Below are positions 17,109 through 26,202 of a stretch of DNA of 64,000 bases, piece after piece. The stretch comes from Pseudoalteromonas arctica (GTDB taxonomy: Bacteria > Pseudomonadota > Gammaproteobacteria > Enterobacterales > Alteromonadaceae). Position 1 is the stretch's first letter; each line of letters starts with the position of its first letter. The notes beneath the pieces are model-generated. The model worked only from the letters and a program-made list of their open reading frames with translations. It was not told where the DNA came from and ran no database searches. The position numbers and the translations under genes were made by a program. The stretch is taken from assembly GCF_012927645.1 (NCBI RefSeq), contig NZ_JABBMT010000010.1:1-64000 (forward strand). The letters are read 5' to 3'.

Positions 17109-18290
17109 CTAACCAACGCAAGTAAAAGCATGGTTAAGATCGTTAATTATGTCGTTAACATCTTCAAGACCAACCGATAATCGGATCAAACCATCACTGA
17201 TACCAGCTGCGGCTCTTTCTTCTGGTGAATACGGTGAATGGGTCATCGATGCTGGGTGCTGAATAAGTGTTTCAGCATCACCTAAACTCACAGCAAGCGT
17301 GCACAGCTGGGTACTATTAATGAACTGCTCGCCATCTTTTAGGCTGCCTTTTAATTCAAAGGCAATCACGCCACCAGCGGCTTTCATTTGCTTACCGATA
17401 AACTTAAACCCTGAGTGAGATGCAAGTCCAGGGTAATAAACGGTATTAACTTGGGGATGCTGCTCTAAAAATTCAGCAATAATTTGCGCACTTTCACAAT
17501 GACGCTGCATTCTTATCGCTAAGGTTTTTAAACCACGGTTAATAAGCCATGCATCGTGTGGACTAATTGTTGCGCCAATATCTTTAAGTACGGTCATTTT
17601 AATTAATGTAATATGCTCTTGGCTGCCACACACTAAACCTGCCACAACATCACCGTGACCATTTAAATATTTAGTGGCACTGTGAACAATTAAATCAATG
17701 CCATAATCAATGGGCTTTTGTAGTAACGGCGTGAGAAAGGTGTTATCTATTACACTGATCAAATTGTGCTGTTTTGCCACTTGCCCTATTAACACTAAGT
17801 CAATTACCGCCATAGTTGGGTTAACTGGGGTTTCGGCAAAAATCATTTTTGAATTCGATTTAATTGCATCGTGTAATTGCTGCTCATCGGTCATATCTAC
17901 AAACGTTACTTCAATCCCCCAGCGCGGTAACATATGCGCGAAAAACGCAAACGTACAACCGTATAAAGCGCTTGATGCGACTAAGTGATCGCCTTGCGAT
18001 AGAAAACTTAATACCGATGCTGATACAGCGCCCATTCCCGTTGCGGTGGCCGCAGCGGCTTCACAACTTTCAAGTTGTGCGACTTTTTGTTCAAGCTCTG
18101 TCGTCGTCGGGTTACCTAAACGGGTATAAATATAGCCAGGTTCTTCACCTGCAAAACGTGCTGCACCTTGCGCGGCACTACTAAAATGAAACGTTGAAGT
18201 TTGGTATAAAGGAGCTGTAAGTGCACCATGCGGATCATTGGCTTTTTCAGGCCCATGGATACATTGGCTGTCGATGTGGAGTTTGTTCAT
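17109..18290 (-). CDS. megL: Methionine gamma-lyase
   Basis: A 393-residue Cys/Met-metabolism PLP enzyme. The PLP lysine is in HSATKYLNGHGD, the YTRLGNPT and AATATGMGAVSA phosphate-binding blocks are present, and SALYGCTFAFF carries a cysteine at the position characteristic of methionine gamma-lyases as opposed to cystathionine enzymes. It splits methionine to methanethiol, ammonia and 2-oxobutyrate. Cytoplasmic tetramer by family knowledge. The start at 18290 (MNKLHIDSQCIHG) matches the family; the open frame extends 21 codons further upstream without support. It lies alone between phhA and ycjF. O-acetylhomoserine or cystathionine activity is a less likely alternative. Confidence 0.82.
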   Translation of the reverse strand: MNKLHIDSQCIHGPEKANDPHGALTAPLYQTSTFHFSSAAQGAARFAGEEPGYIYTRLGNPTTTELEQKVAQLESCEAAAATATGMGAVSASVLSFLSQGDHLVASSALYGCTFAFFAHMLPRWGIEVTFVDMTDEQQLHDAIKSNSKMIFAETPVNPTMAVIDLVLIGQVAKQHNLISVIDNTFLTPLLQKPIDYGIDLIVHSATKYLNGHGDVVAGLVCGSQEHITLIKMTVLKDIGATISPHDAWLINRGLKTLAIRMQRHCESAQIIAEFLEQHPQVNTVYYPGLASHSGFKFIGKQMKAAGGVIAFELKGSLKDGEQFINSTQLCTLAVSLGDAETLIQHPASMTHSPYSPEERAAAGISDGLIRLSVGLEDVNDIINDLNHAFTCVG

Positions 18291-18395
18291 TATCTGATCT
18301 TTTTTGATTATTATTGATCCCATAATCAAAACGTATCGCAGGATAAAGCACAAGCATGCCAGATGCTCAGATGGCTATATATTTGGGTGTAGTTA

Positions 18396-18420
18396 GTACA
18401 GTGGCTGTTCACCACTGTAC
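18396..18420. repeat. Perfect 9-bp inverted repeat between ycjF and megL
   Basis: GTACAGTGG and CCACTGTAC are separated by 7 bases. It lies 10 bases past the ycjF stop on the minus-strand side of megL. There is no T run on either strand, so it may be an operator in the megL promoter region rather than a terminator. Confidence 0.4.
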
Positions 18421-18430
18421 AGATTTATTG

Positions 18431-19477
18431 TCAGCTCGCTTCTTTAGTGCCTGCTCCTGACGGCGAAGCTTTGCGGCTCATAATTTTATTGGCAATCAAT
18501 TGCGCAGTACCTTTAAGCAAGCTACGCTTATGCTCCAGTCGTGGTAAAGGACGGCTTAGTTCCATCGCTTTATAGCCAATGCGTGCGGTAAATATACCCG
18601 CGCTTAAACCTTGTGCTGCACGTCCTGATAATTTTCCTAGTAATTCAGCACTGAGTGCTGTTGCCGCTAAATCAGATACTAACTCAGCACTGCCAACAAA
18701 CATCACTTGCTTGATCAACATCCGATAGAGCTTGATCCGGCTAGCATAACCAAAACCTATGCCGTAAATTTTGCCTATTTGCTCAATCAATTTAGTACCG
18801 CGCCAAAGCACTACCATCATATCCACCAGCGCTAATGGGCTTAGCGCGACTAACAAGCCTGATTCAGTGGCAAAACGGTTGATCAGTTTTTTGGCTTGAA
18901 CATCTTGCTTCACTAACAAACTATTGGCGTATAAGGTCATGATCTCTTTATCACTATGGTGATTATCAATACTTGCTTTAAATGCATCAAACCCCGTTAA
19001 CTGTTGATGCTTATTAAGTTTTTCAAGCCAAGGTAACGCGCCGCCAACCTGCTCACTATTGAGCAAGCGATCTGCCTCATGGCGATGTAGTTGGTTGCGC
19101 TTTAAACTGCGCAACATTCTATATTCGCGCCATAACAAGCGCCCCAATAACAACACGCCACTGAGCACTGCAATTAAATATACGCTGCCTAAGATGATGG
19201 ATTGCTGAAATGTCACAACCATAGAAAATATAAATTCAGCTAACACTAAAGTTACAAAACTAACCGCAAACACGCCTTTAAGGGTTTGCCATTTTGATTT
19301 TTTATAAATAGGTGTTAAATCAATCTCTTCATCTTGGGGCTCATCAATAACTTGCTCATATTCATACTCGCCTTGATCGATCACTTTCGCTGGGATCAAG
19401 GTAAGTTCATTGTCTATTGGCTGCTCAGCAGTATCAATACGTCTGCCGGCTTGAAAGCCTGATGCAGTCTCGTTCAT
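18431..19477 (-). CDS. ycjF: YcjF-family inner-membrane protein (TIGR01620/UPF0283)
   Basis: A 348-residue protein with an acidic N-terminal 65 residues, two adjacent membrane segments near residues 65-115 (VFAVSFVTLVLAEFIFSMVV and IILGSVYLIAVLSGVLLLG), and the conserved C-terminal DUF697 region (SPLALVDMMVVLWRGTKLI...YGIGFGYASRIKLYRMLIKQ). YcjF accompanies YcjX in psp-linked loci across gammaproteobacteria; its exact role is not settled. Its ATG overlaps the ycjX stop by 4 bases, so the two are translated together. Confidence 0.9.
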   Translation of the reverse strand: MNETASGFQAGRRIDTAEQPIDNELTLIPAKVIDQGEYEYEQVIDEPQDEEIDLTPIYKKSKWQTLKGVFAVSFVTLVLAEFIFSMVVTFQQSIILGSVYLIAVLSGVLLLGRLLWREYRMLRSLKRNQLHRHEADRLLNSEQVGGALPWLEKLNKHQQLTGFDAFKASIDNHHSDKEIMTLYANSLLVKQDVQAKKLINRFATESGLLVALSPLALVDMMVVLWRGTKLIEQIGKIYGIGFGYASRIKLYRMLIKQVMFVGSAELVSDLAATALSAELLGKLSGRAAQGLSAGIFTARIGYKAMELSRPLPRLEHKRSLLKGTAQLIANKIMSRKASPSGAGTKEAS

Positions 19478-20889
19478 GTTAGTTTATCTCCTAAAAGGTA
19501 CTGCATGACATGATCTAAACGAATGTGTTTTAGTTGCTTGTCTGGACTTGGCATTGGTGCAAACGATAAAAACTCAAAACCATGGCTTGGCCACTCATCT
19601 TTATTAAGCATGCGCATCGGTGGCTGCGGTGGTAAGTAGGTCAACCACTGTGACTCTGATAACGGCTTACCATAAATACAATTGAGCGTTTTACCTTGCT
19701 CAACCACTTGTTTTGGCATGGTTGCCATTATAGATGACATCGCCATAGTTTCTATTTTAACGCCATCAAATTTTAAGTGATTACTTTGCTCGTGTACTAA
19801 GGAGTCCAACAACAACGCTAAATCTTTATGGTGTGCACTACTAATATGATCTGATTTATTCGCAGCAAACAATAGTTTATCGATATTAGGTTTAAACAAG
19901 CGTTTCAAGAAGCCTGTTTCTCCATAGTTAAAATGCACGAGTAATTGTTTGATCACATCCCCTTGTTCTTGCAACGTCTCAGGCCCTTCATTGAGCGCAC
20001 TGAGCACATCAACAAGCACTATTTGCCGATCAAAGTTGCGAAAGTGTTGCGTATAAAATGGCTTAACCACTTCTTTAACATAGGCATAAAAGCGTTTTTG
20101 CAAGTGTGCCAAGTTAGACCCTGCAACCACCTTATCATTAGCTTGCGCAACTGGAAAAAACAATAATAACGGTGCACCTTGTAATTCACCAGGCATCAGC
20201 ATGCGTCCAGGTTGTAGCATCGCCAATTTAGTGTCTTGTTTAAGACTCACTAACAGTGTTTGGTAGTGCGTAGCAATCGCGCTTAGTGCATTTTCATCTA
20301 CCGGTGCAGTTAAATCAAGCTCGCTCAGTGCAGTTAAAAATGGCTGTGACTTTTCAACCCGAGGCGAGCATTGTAGTAATGCATATTGCTGCTCACTCCA
20401 CTGTTGATAGCTTTGCTCTAGCATAGGTAAATCAAGCAGCCACTCACCGGGGTAATCAATAATGTCTAAATACAAGGTTGATTGCGGTGCAAAGTGACCA
20501 CGTAAGCCTGCGTTACTGCGGTATTTAATAGCAAGGCGCAAGGTGTTTATACGTTCTGTTGAGGCAGGCCAGTGTGGTTGGCCTTCTAACGGCAATAAAG
20601 CACTTAGGGCTTTAGGGTAATCGAATGTAGGAATGGTCAGCGCTTGTTGCGGTACTATTTTTGTGGCGATATGGCGCTGTTGCTGCATAACATCAAAAAA
20701 CGGTAAGTTTTTATCCGTCGCTTGGCTGGTTAAATGCTTTACTAACGCGGTAATAAAAGCGGTTTTACCACTGCCACTGAGGCCAGTTACCGCTAATTTT
20801 ACATGTTGATCTAAGCTACGGTGTACGGCTTTTTCAGCCTTACCTTTGAATTTATTAAAGGCGTTTTTTGCAGATGAAGTGGTTATCAT
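19474..20889 (-). CDS. ycjX: YcjX-family P-loop protein (DUF463)
   Basis: A 471-residue GTPase-like protein. Walker A is GLSGSGKTAF near residues 36-45, the Walker B-type segment is LYLDIIDYPGEWLLDLPML, and FAANKSDHI resembles an NKxD nucleotide-specificity motif. It belongs to the YcjX family, a member of the Psp regulon in enterics thought to work with YcjF at the envelope under stress. Here it follows pspC by about 55 bases on the same strand, making a pspABC-ycjXF unit. Confidence 0.92.
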   Translation of the reverse strand: MITTSSAKNAFNKFKGKAEKAVHRSLDQHVKLAVTGLSGSGKTAFITALVKHLTSQATDKNLPFFDVMQQQRHIATKIVPQQALTIPTFDYPKALSALLPLEGQPHWPASTERINTLRLAIKYRSNAGLRGHFAPQSTLYLDIIDYPGEWLLDLPMLEQSYQQWSEQQYALLQCSPRVEKSQPFLTALSELDLTAPVDENALSAIATHYQTLLVSLKQDTKLAMLQPGRMLMPGELQGAPLLLFFPVAQANDKVVAGSNLAHLQKRFYAYVKEVVKPFYTQHFRNFDRQIVLVDVLSALNEGPETLQEQGDVIKQLLVHFNYGETGFLKRLFKPNIDKLLFAANKSDHISSAHHKDLALLLDSLVHEQSNHLKFDGVKIETMAMSSIMATMPKQVVEQGKTLNCIYGKPLSESQWLTYLPPQPPMRMLNKDEWPSHGFEFLSFAPMPSPDKQLKHIRLDHVMQYLLGDKLT

Positions 20890-20944
20890 AATGAGCTAGC
20901 ACTTCAGCTACATAATTACTTAGTCTAAAGTGCTATTAAATCCT

Positions 20945-21346
20945 TTATAGCTTATTGATTTCACGGCTAACCGTAAATTCGCTTGAAGTAACATAACGTT
21001 CCATTTCTTGTAAACGCGTATCAACACGTCCTAAACGGTCTTTTAAATCTTGTAAAGCACGACGCGGTGGCTCACCTTTTTGCCATACTTTAAATTTTAC
21101 TTCAAGGGGATCTTCGTGTTTTGGCGCATCAGTTTTGCTTTGTGCATTGGCTGGTTTTTTATCTAAAATAAACCACGCTGCGATGTAAGCCACAACAAAC
21201 AACGGACCACCCGCTAGTAACACTGCCGTTACTACGATAATACGTACCAACCACAATTCCATATTAAAATAATCACTGAGCCCTGCGCATACACCGGCTA
21301 TTTTACCGCGTACGGGGTCTCTTAACAGTTCACGTTTAGTGTTCAT
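20945..21346 (-). CDS. pspC: Phage shock protein C
   Basis: A 133-residue inner-membrane protein with the PspC domain: basic N-terminus (KRELLRDPVRGKIAGVCAGLSDYF) then a membrane span (IIVVTAVLLAGGPLFVVAYIAA). The C-terminal half is a soluble helical region (LQDLKDRLGRVDTRLQEMER). PspC senses membrane stress with PspB and relieves PspA inhibition of PspF. The start overlaps the pspB stop by 4 bases. Confidence 0.93.
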   Translation of the reverse strand: MNTKRELLRDPVRGKIAGVCAGLSDYFNMELWLVRIIVVTAVLLAGGPLFVVAYIAAWFILDKKPANAQSKTDAPKHEDPLEVKFKVWQKGEPPRRALQDLKDRLGRVDTRLQEMERYVTSSEFTVSREINKL

Positions 21347-21576
21347 ACCTTACGTCTCCACTGTGGGGCCTCTTGATCAAGTAAGGCTTCTAATGTTTCA
21401 ACTCGTTCCGCCATTTTTTCAGCTTTGTGTGCAAGCTCAACAAGTTGGCGATGTTCATGCTCGCTCAACCCCTGACTAATTTGCTTTTTACTACGGTAAT
21501 GTAGAATAAGCCAAAGCGGAGCTACAATAACCATAAAAATTATGATTGGTGGCATTAAAACTTCTGCATCGAACAT
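21343..21576 (-). CDS. pspB: Phage shock protein B
   Basis: A 77-residue protein with one N-terminal membrane helix (MPPIIIFMVIVAPLWLILHY) and a charged leucine-zipper-like C-terminus (LVELAHKAEKMAERVETLEALL). It acts with PspC to recruit PspA to the membrane. It sits 60 bases after pspA and overlaps pspC. Confidence 0.93.
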   Translation of the reverse strand: MFDAEVLMPPIIIFMVIVAPLWLILHYRSKKQISQGLSEHEHRQLVELAHKAEKMAERVETLEALLDQEAPQWRRKV

Positions 21577-21636
21577 GATATTCTCCTATCAATCCGTTAT
21601 TTGTTTAAGCACTGGGGGCTAAGCCCCCTTTTATTA

Positions 21637-22296
21637 TTATTTTTCAGCCAGCTTCTTTTTAAGAGCCGCTAATTCGTCATCAATCTTTTCATCTTGCTGA
21701 AGTTCAGCAATTTCATCAGCTAATGACTTTTTACCTAAGTCGTACGATTCTACTTGTGATTCTAGTCCATCAATCTTAGTTTCGTAGCGCTCAAAGCGAT
21801 TTAATGCATCTTCAACTTTAGAGCTGTCGAGTGCTTTTTTCACCTCTAGGCGCGACTCAGCTGAACGTTGACGTAAGATAATCGCTTTTTGACGTGCTTT
21901 TGCATCCGCTAACTTGTCTTGTAACGTGCTTACTTCTTGTTGCAGTTTCTCGATGTGAGACTCTATGTGACTAAGTTCATCTTCAACGGCAGCTACAGCG
22001 TCTGCTGACTTTTGCTTCTCAAGTAACGCTGCACGGGCTAGATCATCACGATCTTTGCTCAATGCAAGCTCGGCTTTATCTTGCCATTGAGCGACTTGTT
22101 CTTTTAATGTATCTACACGACGTACTAATTCTTTTTTCTCTGCTAATGTTTTTGCAGAGGTTGAACGTACTTCAACTAACGTGTCTTCCATCTCTTGGAT
22201 GATCAGACGTACCATTTTTTCAGGATCTTCTGCTTTATCTAAAATGGCATTGATATTAGAATTAACAATATCTGCAAAACGCGAAAAAATTCCCAT
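21637..22296 (-). CDS. pspA: Phage shock protein A
   Basis: A 219-residue coiled-coil protein with the amphipathic membrane-binding N-terminus (MGIFSRFADIVNSNINAIL) and the conserved DPEKMVRLIIQEMEDTL segment, followed by long heptad-rich helices. PspA is an ESCRT-III-related protein that binds damaged inner membrane and, in unstressed cells, inhibits PspF. It is the first gene of the minus-strand operon, driven by a sigma-54-type promoter at 22344-22359. Confidence 0.96.
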   Translation of the reverse strand: MGIFSRFADIVNSNINAILDKAEDPEKMVRLIIQEMEDTLVEVRSTSAKTLAEKKELVRRVDTLKEQVAQWQDKAELALSKDRDDLARAALLEKQKSADAVAAVEDELSHIESHIEKLQQEVSTLQDKLADAKARQKAIILRQRSAESRLEVKKALDSSKVEDALNRFERYETKIDGLESQVESYDLGKKSLADEIAELQQDEKIDDELAALKKKLAEK

Positions 22297-22343
22297 AACA
22301 TTTACCTCTGTAGTGTTTAACTTAATTGGTCTGCTGTTACTGC

Positions 22344-22359
22344 TACAATATGCTTGCCA
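22344..22359 (-). promoter_or_regulatory. Sigma-54 promoter of pspABC
   Basis: The minus strand reads TGGCAAGCATATTGTA, matching the -24/-12 consensus TGGCACRNNNNTTGCW except at two positions, with exact spacing. It lies 48 bases before the pspA start and diverges from pspF, whose product activates sigma-54 at psp promoters. Confidence 0.7.
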
Positions 22360-22446
22360 ACTTTATAAAACATAAAATACAGTAATATTTTCATAATGTT
22401 AAACTAAAAATACAAATTCCTTTAGTTCTCCTTGATTATGAAATAC

Positions 22447-22480
22447 ACTAACTGTTAGTAAAAATGACTAAGAGTTAGGG
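22447..22480. promoter_or_regulatory. Candidate PspF enhancer in the pspF-pspA gap
   Basis: A perfect 13-base palindrome, ACTAACTGTTAGT (22447-22459), is followed by GACTAAGAGTTAGG, which repeats the TTAG/CTAA half-sites. It lies about 90-120 bases upstream of the sigma-54 promoter, the usual distance for PspF binding sites, and overlaps the pspF leader, which would allow autorepression. Inferred from position and symmetry only. Confidence 0.4.
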
Positions 22481-22483
22481 AAT

Positions 22484-23542
22484 ATGAGTCAATTTCGCCA
22501 ACAAGATAATTTACTCGGCCAATCAGACAGTTTTTTAGCGGTACTTGATCAAGTTTCACAACTGGCAAATTTAGATAAACCCGTACTGATTATTGGTGAA
22601 CGTGGCACAGGTAAAGAACTGATCGCCGCCCGTTTGCACTTTTTATCAAAGCGCTGGGAGCAAAGCTACATTAAGCTCAACTGCGCGGCACTGAACGAAA
22701 ATTTGCTTGAAAGCGAATTGTTTGGCCATGAAAGTGGTGCCTTTACTGGCGCAAGTAAACGCCACGAAGGACGGTTTGAACGTGCCAATGCTGGTACGCT
22801 ATTTTTAGACGAATTAGCAAATACCTCTGCCATGGTGCAAGAAAAACTATTACGGGTAATTGAGTACGGCGAGTTTGAACGTGTTGGTGGTAAACAAACC
22901 GTCAAAGTCGATACTCGCTTAGTTTGCGCAACCAATGAAGATCTGCCTTATTTAGCCGAACAAGGTGAATTTAGAAGCGACTTACTTGATCGTCTTGCTT
23001 TTGATGTAATCACCTTACCACCACTGCGTGAACGTACCGACGACATAATGTTACTCGCTGAGCAATTTGCAATGAATATGGCCCGTGATTTAGATTGGCA
23101 ACTATTCAGTGGTTTTACCCGCAGCGCCGTGGAAATACTGCAAGGGTATGACTGGCCGGGTAATATTCGTGAGCTTAAAAATGTAGTGGAGCGTAGTTTA
23201 TATCGCCATGGCAGTGAACACATTCCCGTTCACCAGATTATTTTAGACCCATTTGAAAGCCGCTTTAGACCAAAACAGCGAATTAAAAAACTACCAACAA
23301 AGCTTATGGAAGCTGCTCCTGTTGCAGTTGTAACCAATGAACCAGTAGTTGCAATAAATACCCCGCAATTCCAGTTTCCATGTAGCTTAAAAGACCTCTC
23401 AAATGAATTTGAAATTGATTTAATAAAAAAAGCGCTTGAATATAGCCAATTTAATCAAAAGAAAACTGCAGAAGTACTTGGTTTGACGTATCATCAACTA
23501 CGAGGCTATTTGAAAAAATACAACTTGTTAGATCAACAATAA
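22484..23542 (+). CDS. pspF: Psp operon transcriptional activator PspF
   Basis: A 352-residue sigma-54 enhancer-binding protein that lacks an N-terminal sensory domain, as PspF does. The AAA+ domain starts almost at once: Walker A GERGTGKELIAA near residues 38-49, the sigma-54 contact loop GAFTGA, Walker B TLFLDELAN, and the arginine finger region. A C-terminal Fis-type helix-turn-helix (KKTAEVLGLTYHQLRGYLKKY) completes it. It is divergent from pspA and followed 18 bases later by sapA. Confidence 0.95.
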   Translation: MSQFRQQDNLLGQSDSFLAVLDQVSQLANLDKPVLIIGERGTGKELIAARLHFLSKRWEQSYIKLNCAALNENLLESELFGHESGAFTGASKRHEGRFERANAGTLFLDELANTSAMVQEKLLRVIEYGEFERVGGKQTVKVDTRLVCATNEDLPYLAEQGEFRSDLLDRLAFDVITLPPLRERTDDIMLLAEQFAMNMARDLDWQLFSGFTRSAVEILQGYDWPGNIRELKNVVERSLYRHGSEHIPVHQIILDPFESRFRPKQRIKKLPTKLMEAAPVAVVTNEPVVAINTPQFQFPCSLKDLSNEFEIDLIKKALEYSQFNQKKTAEVLGLTYHQLRGYLKKYNLLDQQ

Positions 23543-23560
23543 TAGTCAGAGGCTAAACGA

Positions 23561-25168
23561 GTGTATAAATTATTACTTGGTATCTTAACGGTATGCCTAA
23601 CGGGTTGCTTAGATACCAAAGAAAAAACGCTAGAAGAAAAGAATCAGGGCTTAGTTTATTGCGCTGAGGCCAACCCTGTGTCGTTCAATCCCCAAGTGAC
23701 GACCACAGGTTCGACGATCGATATTATTGCAAATCAATTGTATGACCGTTTGATCAGTATCGATCCCGTGACCGCTGAATTTAAAAGTGAACTGGCTACT
23801 GACTGGAAAATAAGTAAAGACGGCAAGTCAGTTACCTTTACCTTGCGTAAAGGAGTAAAGTTTCATACTACTGCATACTTTACCCCGAGCAGAGAGTTTA
23901 ACGCTGATGATGTAATCTTTACCTTTAGCCGTTTATTTGATGGATATAATCCTTATCACTTTGTTGGGGATGCTAACTACCCTTACTTTCAAAGTGTTGG
24001 CATTGACCAGCTGATACGGCAAATTGTTCGCGTGTCTGACTACCAAGTGCGCTTTGAACTATTTAATGCCGAAAGCAGCTTTTTAGCCAATATGGCAACT
24101 GATTTTGCAGTGGTTCTGTCTCGCGAATATGCCATGCAATTAAAACAGCACGACCAAGTTAATCTGTTTGACCAATACCCTGTTGGAACTGGCCCCTATA
24201 TTTATAAAGAGTATCGGCGCGATCACTTAGTGCGCTATTATCGTAACCCTGACTATTGGAAACACCACGTAGTGCTGGAGCAGTTGGTTTACGACATCAC
24301 CCCAAATGGCACCACCCGAATTGCAAAAATGCTCACCAAAGAGTGCGATGTAACCGCACATCCAAGTAGCGCGCAATTAAGTATTTTAGCCCAACGCGAC
24401 GACATTACTGTACAAAAAGAAACCAACCTTAACGTAGGTTATTGGGCGTTTAATACGCAGCGCCCACCATTTGACGATTTAAGAGTACGCCAAGCACTGG
24501 CCCATGCCATTGACGTTGAAAAAATCATGCAAGCAGTTTATTACGGCAACGGTATTCGTGCGCAATCGTTAGTACCGCCAACATCATGGGCATATCAACC
24601 ACAAGCTAAGCTACCCGGCTTTAACCCTGATCTAGCTAAAAGGCTGCTGGTTGAGGCTGGCCTTCCAAATGGCTTTGATATGACCATTTGGGCTATGCCG
24701 GTGAGCCGAATTTACAATCCTAACGCCCGGAAAATGGCCGAGTTAATGCAAAGCGATTTACGTAAAATTGGCGTAAACGTCAGTATTGTTGAGTATGAGT
24801 GGAACACCTTTATTCAACGCATAGGTGAACACCGCCATGACAGCGTGTTATTAGGTTGGGCTGCAGATACACCGGATCCTGATAACTTTTTTAGCCCGCT
24901 ACTTAGTTGCACAGCGGCATTGAGTGGTAAAAACCCTGCGAATTGGTGTGTTCCTGAGTTTGACTTACTATTGACACAAGCGCTAGACACCACCGATTTA
25001 GCCAAACGAAAAGCCTATTATCAACAAGCACAAGCGATGATAGTACGTGAACTGCCTTTATTACCACTAGCCCACGGTATGCGTTTTCAAGCAAGTAGTG
25101 CCGATGTAGAAGGTATTCCACTTGGCCCATTTGGCGCAATCTCCTTAGCCAATGCGAGGAAGAAATAA
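23561..25168 (+). CDS. sapA: SapA-like peptide ABC transporter substrate-binding lipoprotein
   Basis: A 535-residue family-5 (DppA/OppA/SapA) solute-binding protein. The signal ends in the lipobox CLTGC near residue 16, so it is a lipoprotein facing the periplasm. The family core is visible: VYCAEANPVSFNPQ, LATDWKISKDGKSVTFTLRKGVKFH, and the GTGPY hinge motif. The start is GTG at 23561. It heads a sapABCDF operon directly after pspF, the order known in enterics. Sap is linked to uptake of antimicrobial peptides, putrescine or heme-type ligands in different bacteria; the ligand here is unknown. Confidence 0.88.
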   Translation: MYKLLLGILTVCLTGCLDTKEKTLEEKNQGLVYCAEANPVSFNPQVTTTGSTIDIIANQLYDRLISIDPVTAEFKSELATDWKISKDGKSVTFTLRKGVKFHTTAYFTPSREFNADDVIFTFSRLFDGYNPYHFVGDANYPYFQSVGIDQLIRQIVRVSDYQVRFELFNAESSFLANMATDFAVVLSREYAMQLKQHDQVNLFDQYPVGTGPYIYKEYRRDHLVRYYRNPDYWKHHVVLEQLVYDITPNGTTRIAKMLTKECDVTAHPSSAQLSILAQRDDITVQKETNLNVGYWAFNTQRPPFDDLRVRQALAHAIDVEKIMQAVYYGNGIRAQSLVPPTSWAYQPQAKLPGFNPDLAKRLLVEAGLPNGFDMTIWAMPVSRIYNPNARKMAELMQSDLRKIGVNVSIVEYEWNTFIQRIGEHRHDSVLLGWAADTPDPDNFFSPLLSCTAALSGKNPANWCVPEFDLLLTQALDTTDLAKRKAYYQQAQAMIVRELPLLPLAHGMRFQASSADVEGIPLGPFGAISLANARKK

Positions 25169-26202
25169 TGGTGCTGAATTATATTTTGCGCCGCTTAGGC
25201 TTACTATTATTTATGATGTTTACCTTGAGTGTATTTACATTTTCACTCAGTTATTTATTTCCCGGCGATCCGCTTAGTAATTTAAGTGGTATCAGTAATA
25301 CCAATTTTTCACAAACCACTGAACTACAAGACAAATATCACTTTAACGATAATTACTTAATGCAATACTTTGCTTTTATTGCACGTATTGTGCAAGGCGA
25401 CTGGGGGGTCTCGTTCGCTTCCGGCGACAGTGTGTTTACTCATATTATCGAGTTATTCCCAGCCACCTTAGAGCTAAGTATTTATGCGTTAATTATTTCT
25501 GTTGTGGTGGGTGTTCCGGCTGGTATCTTAGCGGCGGCCTACCATAAGCGTTGGCCCGATAAACTGGTTAACTCCACAACATTAGTGGGCTACTCAATAC
25601 CCGTATTTTGGTTGGCTTTGCTGCTGATCATGGTGTTCTCATTACAACTAGGTTGGTTCCCGATGTCAGGGCGAATGGGCTTACTGTACGAGATCCCCTC
25701 CCAAACTGGCTTTATTCTGATTGATATAGCATTAGCGGGCTTTCCCTATTCTGGCATAGCAATGCTGGATGCACTGCATCATTTAACCCTGCCGACCATT
25801 GTTCTAGCAATGTACCCAACCACAGTATTAGTACGCTTTACACGGGAGTCAATGTTGCATGTGCTTGAGCAAAGTTTTATTAAAACCGCCCGAGCCAAAG
25901 GTTTAAACCGTGCCCAATTGATTATTCATCACGCCTTACGCAATGCCTTACTACCGGTTATAAAGCAAATTGGTTTGCAGTTTAGTACCTTGATCACTTT
26001 GGCGATGATCACCGAGGTGATTTTTTCATGGCCCGGTGTTGGCCGTTGGTTAATTGATAGTATTTATCAACGAGATTACCCTGCCATTCAAGGTGGTTTA
26101 TTAGCGGTATCGATGTTTGTTATTCTGGCAACAATTATTGCAGAATTAACCTATACCTTGTTCGACCCGCTGTCACGGAATCAAGCGCATGGCAAAGTTT
26201 AA
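25168..26202 (+). CDS. sapB: SapB-like peptide ABC transporter permease
   Basis: A 344-residue inner-membrane permease of the DppB/OppB type, with an N-terminal helix, about six spans in total and the EAA loop (ARAKGLNRAQLIIHHALRNALLPVI) that contacts the ATPases. Its ATG overlaps the sapA stop by one base (TAATG), so translation is coupled. It pairs with SapC to form the channel. Confidence 0.92.
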   Translation: MVLNYILRRLGLLLFMMFTLSVFTFSLSYLFPGDPLSNLSGISNTNFSQTTELQDKYHFNDNYLMQYFAFIARIVQGDWGVSFASGDSVFTHIIELFPATLELSIYALIISVVVGVPAGILAAAYHKRWPDKLVNSTTLVGYSIPVFWLALLLIMVFSLQLGWFPMSGRMGLLYEIPSQTGFILIDIALAGFPYSGIAMLDALHHLTLPTIVLAMYPTTVLVRFTRESMLHVLEQSFIKTARAKGLNRAQLIIHHALRNALLPVIKQIGLQFSTLITLAMITEVIFSWPGVGRWLIDSIYQRDYPAIQGGLLAVSMFVILATIIAELTYTLFDPLSRNQAHGKV

